Assembly: GCA_030151745.1 (NCBI GenBank)
Contig: JASLDA010000044.1
Coordinates: 1-10,491 of the forward strand
Origin: Chitinophagaceae bacterium
Lineage (GTDB): Bacteria; Bacteroidota; Bacteroidia; Chitinophagales; Chitinophagaceae
Length of the DNA: 10,491 nt
Direction: 5' to 3'
The notes below the pieces were generated by a model. That model saw only the letters and a program-made list of their open reading frames with translations. It was not told the origin of the DNA and did not search any database. Shown here in pieces: positions 7,044 through 10,491 of the stretch. The position numbers were made by a program, and so were the translations under genes. Position 1 is the first letter of the stretch. Each line of letters starts with the position of its first letter.

Positions 7044-7141
7044 CTAGCGCTCCGTAAAGCCTGAGTTGCCGGTGGAACGCTCGGGAAACGAACGCTTGCA
7101 TGTCACCGTGTCCTGACGGGATAGAGCTTATGGAGCACTAG
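7044..7141. repeat. Imperfect inverted repeat at the convergent darA/lipoprotein junction
   Basis: CTAGCGCTCCGTAAAGC (7044-7060) and GCTTATGGAGCACTAG (7126-7141) are imperfect inverted copies of a pattern CTAGyGCTCCrTAA(A)GC, separated by 65 nt. The right arm overlaps the stop codon of the - strand lipoprotein. The pairing could bring transcripts from either side into a long stem and act as a shared terminator, but there is no T-run and the loop is long. A smaller dyad CTGA-CCCGGGA-TCAG lies at 7022-7036, just after darA. Confidence 0.4.
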
Positions 7142-7473
7142 AACTTTTTGTAGACGAGCTTGGGGTTCGTAGCAGCGCTGTCGAAATAGCTGCCCCGGCA
7201 GTGAGTCGTACCGATAAAGCCGGCCAGGAAGCAGATTTCGGCTCCTGACGCATTCGTCACACGGTAGCCCTCGTCGCTGTATTTGCAGCTGTCCGCAAAC
7301 ACGAAGACCTGCTCGCCCTGGAAATCGAAGCGGGTAACGGTCCCGCCGGGACAGGCGCTCTTTTCAAATTCGCCGATCGCGCGCGTAAGCCCGGTCTCGG
7401 TATTGTCGGAATGCTTGCAGGAAGCCATTGCCAGCAGTATGCCGGCCATCAGGAAAGATAAACGGATGAACAT
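7138..7473 (-). CDS. Small four-cysteine lipoprotein of unknown function
   Basis: The product is 111 residues. A hydrophobic N-terminus (residues 4-16) leads to a lipobox-like MAS-Cys19, so the protein should be lipid-anchored in the envelope. The mature part of about 92 residues holds four cysteines (41, 63, 81, 92), which could make two disulfides. The conserved-looking core is CPGGTVTRFDFQGEQVFVF (41-59), followed by a Gly-rich middle. The layout resembles a small Bacteroidota lipoprotein family known only as a domain of unknown function. I recall it as DUF6970, but this is from memory. It begins 61 nt after the asparaginase stop on the same strand and may be co-transcribed with it. No good -7 element was found in that gap. 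No activity can be assigned. Confidence 0.75.
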   Translation of the reverse strand: MFIRLSFLMAGILLAMASCKHSDNTETGLTRAIGEFEKSACPGGTVTRFDFQGEQVFVFADSCKYSDEGYRVTNASGAEICFLAGFIGTTHCRGSYFDSAATNPKLVYKKF

Positions 7474-7534
7474 TGTCGCATCATTTAAGAATTAGACAAG
7501 GCTCACCCGCTATTCCTTGGGCAAGGCCACGATT

Positions 7535-8485
7535 TTATTTTCCGTAGTAAGCTACCTGCTGCAGCCCCCGGCTATTTTTCACGCCGCGGTACATGCCGGC
7601 GGAGTTAAAGCAGAACTCATGCTCGCCCTGCGCATTTACCGCGATAAGGCCGCCTTCGCCGCCCATTTTTTTGAGCTTGTCAAGGACGACCCGCTCGCAG
7701 GCCTGCTGCAGGCTCAGCCCCCCGTATTCCATCAGGCAGCTGATGTCATAAGCAACGACGCCGCGGAGAAAAAACTCACCGTGGCCGGTGCAGGAGATCG
7801 CGCAGGTCTTGTTGTTGGCATAGGTGCCCGCGCCGATCACCGGGCTGTCCCCGATACGGCCGAAGCGCTTGTTGGTCATGCCTCCCGTCGACGTGCCCGC
7901 GGCCAGGTTTCCCCCTGCGTCGCAAGCGACGGCGCCCACCGTTCCGAACTTGTGATCCGTATTAGGAATGATACCCTTGAGATTGTCGGCCTTATGATCA
8001 AGCTGGTAAAAGTCCGAGTCGCGGATCTCGATCCACTGATCGTAGCGATCCTGGTTGAAGAAATACTCGTCCGGGGCCAGCTCGATCCCCTGCTTGAGCG
8101 CGAACTCGCCCGCGCCCTTGCCGCTGAGCATGACATGCCCGCTATGCAGCATCACCTCGCGGGCCAGGCGGATGGGGTTGCGGACATTGCGCACGCCCGC
8201 TACCGCGCCGGCGGCCAGATCGGAGCCGTCCATCAGGGCGGCGTCCATTTCATGCAGCCCTTTTTTCGTGAAGACGGAGCCCCGGCCGGCGTTGAACAAG
8301 GGATTGTCCTCCAGCGTCGCGATTGCCGCGACCACTGCGTCCAGGGCCGCGCCCCCGCCTTCCAGCACTGCATACCCCGCTTCCAGCGCATCGTTGAGGC
8401 CGGCGCTGTATTGCTTTTCCTGCTCCGCGTTCATAAGCCCGGGCGTGATATTGCCCGCGCCGCCATGGATCACTAATGTTGGCAT
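7535..8485 (-). CDS. iaaA: Isoaspartyl peptidase / plant-type L-asparaginase (Ntn hydrolase)
   Basis: This 316-residue enzyme is a plant-type asparaginase that cleaves itself into two subunits and then hydrolyses isoaspartyl dipeptides and L-asparagine. It helps recycle damaged proteins and peptides. The N-terminal nucleophile is Thr182 in GTVGAVA. The spacing of the other active-site residues equals that of E. coli IaaA: Arg210 and Asp213 in RIGDSP lie 28 and 31 residues after the nucleophile, and Thr233-Gly234 in TGHGE lies 51 after it. The GTSTGG motif is at 197-202 and the N-terminal HGGAG at 7-11. There is no signal peptide, so the enzyme is predicted to be cytoplasmic, unlike many secreted Bacteroidota homologues. 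Its start lies only 8 nt from a heptad repeat array, which thus occupies the promoter region; no clear -7 element is visible there. Confidence 0.95.
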   Translation of the reverse strand: MPTLVIHGGAGNITPGLMNAEQEKQYSAGLNDALEAGYAVLEGGGAALDAVVAAIATLEDNPLFNAGRGSVFTKKGLHEMDAALMDGSDLAAGAVAGVRNVRNPIRLAREVMLHSGHVMLSGKGAGEFALKQGIELAPDEYFFNQDRYDQWIEIRDSDFYQLDHKADNLKGIIPNTDHKFGTVGAVACDAGGNLAAGTSTGGMTNKRFGRIGDSPVIGAGTYANNKTCAISCTGHGEFFLRGVVAYDISCLMEYGGLSLQQACERVVLDKLKKMGGEGGLIAVNAQGEHEFCFNSAGMYRGVKNSRGLQQVAYYGK

Positions 8486-8493
8486 TAAATGCT

Positions 8494-8528
8494 ATTGAAG
8501 ATTTAAGATTGTAGATTTAAGATTGTAG
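8494..8528. repeat. Left heptad array A: five 7-bp units of ATTnnAG
   Basis: Five consecutive heptamers read ATTGAAG, ATTTAAG, ATTGTAG, ATTTAAG, ATTGTAG; the last four form two exact 14-bp repeats. The array lies just upstream of the asparaginase start codon (8485 on the - strand). The same heptamer class recurs in inverted orientation at 9221-9255. Confidence 0.85.
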
Positions 8529-8531
8529 ATC

Positions 8532-8559
8532 GGCAATTCGCATCACGAAGCGAATTGCC
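8532..8559. terminator. Perfect 10-bp hairpin linking the two left heptad arrays
   Basis: GGCAATTCGC (8532-8541) and GCGAATTGCC (8550-8559) pair perfectly around an 8-nt loop. The right arm is built from the first units of the following heptad array; the left arm is an inverted copy of the same unit. It lies about 45 nt beyond the stop of the - strand phosphoribosyltransferase gene and could end that transcript, though no T-run follows. Confidence 0.45.
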
Positions 8560-8600
8560 CATTGCCCATTGCCTATTGCAAATTGCAAATTGCTTATCGC
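8552..8600. repeat. Left heptad array B: seven 7-bp units of nnATTGC
   Basis: Seven units read GAATTGC, CCATTGC, CCATTGC, CTATTGC, AAATTGC, AAATTGC, TTATCGC, the last with one changed base. The ATTGC core is fixed while the two leading bases vary in pairs. The array ends 2 nt from the stop codon of the phosphoribosyltransferase gene. The inverted counterpart lies at 9163-9197. Confidence 0.85.
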
Positions 8601-8602
8601 CC

Positions 8603-9106
8603 TCACTCCAGCCAAGCCTCCATCCCGCCCGGCTCCACGCTGACGAGGATATGCTCCTGCAGCGTCGTCGCTACCTGGTGCCCGATGATGTCCGGATTGA
8701 CGGGGAAAGATTTATGCTTGCGGTCTACCAGCACGGCGATCAGCACCTTTTCGGGATCCGTAGCCGCGATGGGCTGAAGCGCGTACAGCAGGGTACGCCC
8801 CGAATTGGCGACGTCGTCTACAAGGACCACGCTTTTGTCGACGATGGGCGCGCTCAGGTCGACCGGGGCTTCCAGCGGCCGGCGCTTGCTCAGCCCGAGC
8901 GAAACGACGGAGATCTGCAAGGGCGAAATGCGGCTCAGCTCGACGGCAAGGCGTTCTGCCAGGGCCATTCCGCCCTGCCGGATACCAACGAGCGTCACCG
9001 ATTGCCGGCTGCTGTTATGCTCCCAGATCTGCCAGGCCATCCGCAGAAGCTTGCGCTCGATCTGGTCATTGTTCAATAGAAGTACGCGCGCCGGATTCGC
9101 ATTCAT
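8603..9106 (-). CDS. PyrR-like phosphoribosyltransferase
   Basis: This 167-residue protein is a type I phosphoribosyltransferase. The PRPP-binding motif is VVLVDDVANSGRT (93-105), with the two acidic residues and the SGRT loop intact. A pyrophosphate-binding-type segment LVGIRQGG lies at 39-46. The C-terminal stretch VLVDRKHKSFPVNPDIIG (125-142) corresponds to the LVDRGHRELP region of PyrR proteins, so PyrR or uracil phosphoribosyltransferase is the closest relative. The base substrate cannot be read from the sequence. No pyrimidine gene is nearby, and neither a pyr-type attenuator nor a partner gene is visible. The gene stands alone between two heptad-repeat intergenic regions. A near-consensus -7 element (TATCTTTA, 9118-9111 on the - strand) ends only a few bases before the ATG, which would give an almost leaderless mRNA. 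Confidence 0.87.
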   Translation of the reverse strand: MNANPARVLLLNNDQIERKLLRMAWQIWEHNSSRQSVTLVGIRQGGMALAERLAVELSRISPLQISVVSLGLSKRRPLEAPVDLSAPIVDKSVVLVDDVANSGRTLLYALQPIAATDPEKVLIAVLVDRKHKSFPVNPDIIGHQVATTLQEHILVSVEPGGMEAWLE

Positions 9107-9110
9107 GGGC

Positions 9111-9118
9111 TAAAGATA
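9111..9118 (-). promoter_or_regulatory. Near-consensus -7 element (TATCTTTA) close to the phosphoribosyltransferase start
   Basis: On the - strand TATCTTTA matches TAnnTTTG except for its last base. It ends 5 nt upstream of the ATG, unlike the 25-33 nt seen before the three + strand genes, so it would imply a leaderless or nearly leaderless message. It may be a chance match. Confidence 0.25.
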
Positions 9119-9162
9119 GCGCCGGAACCGGGATCCGCCACCCGCCGCTCCGTCCTCGATCT

Positions 9163-9197
9163 GCAATTCGCAACAGGCTATTTGCAATACGCAATCC
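9163..9197. repeat. Right heptad array B: five units of GCAATnn (inverted nnATTGC)
   Basis: The units are GCAATTC, GCAACAG, GCTATTT, GCAATAC, GCAATCC, followed by a degenerate GCATCGT. Read on the other strand they are nnATTGC, the same class as 8552-8600 but more diverged. They lie upstream of the phosphoribosyltransferase gene. Confidence 0.7.
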
Positions 9198-9220
9198 GCA
9201 TCGTTACGACGCCCGCCAAT

Positions 9221-9255
9221 CTTCAGTCTTAAGTCTTAAATCTTCGATCTTAAAT
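9221..9255. repeat. Right heptad array A: five units of CTTnnrT (inverted ATTnnAG)
   Basis: The units are CTTCAGT, CTTAAGT, CTTAAAT, CTTCGAT, CTTAAAT. On the other strand they read ATTTAAG, ATCGAAG, ATTTAAG, ACTTAAG, ACTGAAG, clearly the class seen at 8494-8528. The array ends 4 nt from the stop codon of the ABC permease gene. Confidence 0.8.
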
Positions 9256-9259
9256 CCTA

Positions 9260-10491
9260 TCATGTGCTGCGGATCGCGACGACGGGGTCCAGGCGGGACG
9301 CCGCGATGGCCGGAATGATGCCGGAGATAGTGCCGACGATGGCCGAGACGAGAATGCCTATGCTGATGTTCTTGACCGAGAGCGCCATGTGAAAATCGCC
9401 CACGCCACCCAGCAGCAGGCCCAGCAGGCCGACGAGGACGATCCCGATCATGCCGCCCAGCACGCAGAGCGTGATGGCCTCGATCAGGAACTCGGTCAGA
9501 ATGACGCTGCGGCGGGCACCGATAGCCTTCTTCAGCCCTATGATCCGAGTGCGCTCGCGGACGGTCACGAACATAATGTTCGCGATACCGAAAGCGCCGA
9601 CCACCAGGGACAGCAATCCTATGATAACACCGATAAAATTCACCGTTCCGAAGAGGCTCTCCATACTCTTTGCGATCTGGCTGAGCTGGTTGACCGAGAA
9701 ATCGTCCTTCGCTTCGGGCCGCACGCGCCGGAGCCTGCGCAGCGCGCCCACCACCTCGTCGCGGAGCTCGTCGATCGGCATGCTGCGGCGGGCCTTCACC
9801 ATGATCAGGGGATCGTTGCCCCATTGCCGGCTTGTCACATCGTAAATGGAGGATGCAGTAGCATAGGAGATCACGACGGCATTGTCGAAGTTGAAGCCGG
9901 CCATGTTCTGTCCCTCCTTGCGCATTACGCCCACGATATGGAAGCTCCTGCCGTTGAACTGGATCGTTTTCCCGATGGCATTGCGGCTTCCGAACAGGCT
10001 TTCGTTGAGCTCATGCCCGATCACGACATTGTTCGAGCCGGCGTCCAGCTCGTTGATCCCGAGGTAGCGCCCCTTCTCCATCTCGATATTCTGGATACGC
10101 TCGAAACCGTTGGTCACTGCGTACATAAGGGCTCCCTTCACTTCCTGGTCCTGCGCCCGGATGCTGAGATCGCGCTTCGCATAGCAGATGGCCGCGGTGG
10201 TGATGCCTTGAACCTGCTGCTGGATCGCCGTCAGCTCCGCCTTTCCCAAAGGCTTCCGCTGCAGGTATTCCCACCATTTGTATTCGCCGTCTTCCGCCAT
10301 CCAGGGCGTGCGGTTGATATAGAGCACATCCGATCCGAGCGTGGACATGCTCGAGGATACCTTATCCTCGATGGTATTGAGCACCGTAAGCACGGCCACG
10401 ATGCAGAAGATCCCGATCGCCACGCCCGTCAGGCTGAGCGTGGTGCGCAGCTTATTGGCCCGCAGCTCGCCGAGAGCCTGCGCAACGCTGG
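9260..10491 (-). CDS. MacB/FtsX-type ABC transporter permease (N-terminus beyond the window)
   Basis: The reading frame is open to the right edge, so this is a partial gene with 409 residues visible. The first residues, ALGELRANKLRTTLSLTGVA, are the typical cytoplasmic lead-in of MacB-type permeases, and a GTG at 10423-10421 is an internal Val rather than the start. TM1 follows (VAIGIFCIVAVLTVL), then a long periplasmic MacB_PCD-like domain of about 230 residues. The C-terminal FtsX domain has three more helices, with the cytoplasmic loop RERTRIIGLKKAIGARR between TM2 and TM3, and ends SRLDPVVAIRST. Such permeases work with a separate ATPase and often a periplasmic adaptor to move substrates from the periplasm outward or to transmit force. 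No ATPase domain is present here. The substrate is unknown. Downstream lies a heptad-repeat region. Confidence 0.93.
   Translation of the reverse strand, partial: SVAQALGELRANKLRTTLSLTGVAIGIFCIVAVLTVLNTIEDKVSSSMSTLGSDVLYINRTPWMAEDGEYKWWEYLQRKPLGKAELTAIQQQVQGITTAAICYAKRDLSIRAQDQEVKGALMYAVTNGFERIQNIEMEKGRYLGINELDAGSNNVVIGHELNESLFGSRNAIGKTIQFNGRSFHIVGVMRKEGQNMAGFNFDNAVVISYATASSIYDVTSRQWGNDPLIMVKARRSMPIDELRDEVVGALRRLRRVRPEAKDDFSVNQLSQIAKSMESLFGTVNFIGVIIGLLSLVVGAFGIANIMFVTVRERTRIIGLKKAIGARRSVILTEFLIEAITLCVLGGMIGIVLVGLLGLLLGGVGDFHMALSVKNISIGILVSAIVGTISGIIPAIAASRLDPVVAIRST

Noticed and set aside
7507..7530. CCTTG/CAAGG short dyad between asparaginase and lipoprotein genes as a terminator
   Set aside because: The stem is only 4-5 bp with a tiny loop and no T-run; it is within chance expectation.
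7517..8476. 319-codon + strand open frame opposite the asparaginase gene
   Set aside because: The opposite strand encodes a complete Ntn-hydrolase with correctly spaced active-site residues; this frame is a codon-bias shadow.
8494..8600. CRISPR array or phage attachment site
   Set aside because: The units are 7 bp with no unique spacers, and there are no cas genes, integrase or tRNA.
10421..10423. GTG start for the ABC permease
   Set aside because: The frame stays open to the window edge and encodes the conserved cytoplasmic lead-in before TM1, so the GTG is an internal Val.

Overview
The window (about 10.5 kb, roughly 60% GC) looks like chromosomal DNA of a high-GC member of the Bacteroidota, most likely the Chitinophagaceae. 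Four things point there. Three genes are preceded by perfect copies of the Bacteroidota -7 promoter element TAnnTTTG, and Shine-Dalgarno sequences are mostly absent. The 2-oxoacid dehydrogenase E1 is an alpha/beta fusion. A darB-darA pair of the dialkylresorcinol/flexirubin type is present. Small intergenic regions are filled with AT-rich heptanucleotide repeats. No rRNA, tRNA, transposase, integrase or CRISPR array was seen.

Left half, all on the + strand. Positions 1-170 hold no supported gene but carry the E1 promoter. Next come a fused thiamine-diphosphate E1 subunit of a 2-oxoacid dehydrogenase (171-2222), a small secreted probable outer-membrane beta-barrel protein (2376-3095), and a Do/DegP-type periplasmic serine protease with two PDZ domains (3214-4710) closed by a clear hairpin terminator. 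After that lies a two-gene unit: the ketosynthase DarB (4856-5989) and the flavodoxin-like condensing/aromatising enzyme DarA (6066-7025). A perfect 16-bp hairpin sits between the two.

Right half, all on the - strand and convergent with darA. Read from the right edge, it contains a MacB/FtsX-type ABC permease whose N-terminus runs off the window (10491-9260), a PyrR-like phosphoribosyltransferase (9106-8603), a plant-type isoaspartyl peptidase/L-asparaginase (8485-7535), and a small four-cysteine lipoprotein (7473-7138).

The metabolic theme with the best support is darBA, which makes 1,3-cyclohexanediones and dialkylresorcinols from two beta-ketoacyl thioesters. These are building blocks of flexirubin pigments or free signalling/antioxidant lipids. 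No other flexirubin or aryl-polyene gene lies in the window, so the pair looks detached. The E1 upstream could in principle supply branched-chain acyl-CoA starters, but this link is inference only. The most unusual non-coding structure is a pair of mirrored heptad arrays around the phosphoribosyltransferase gene: [ATTnnAG]5 and [nnATTGC]7 on the left, and the same two repeat classes in inverted order and orientation on the right. I found no convincing new multi-gene system. The heptad arrays, the orphan darBA pair and its internal hairpin are the observations most worth following.
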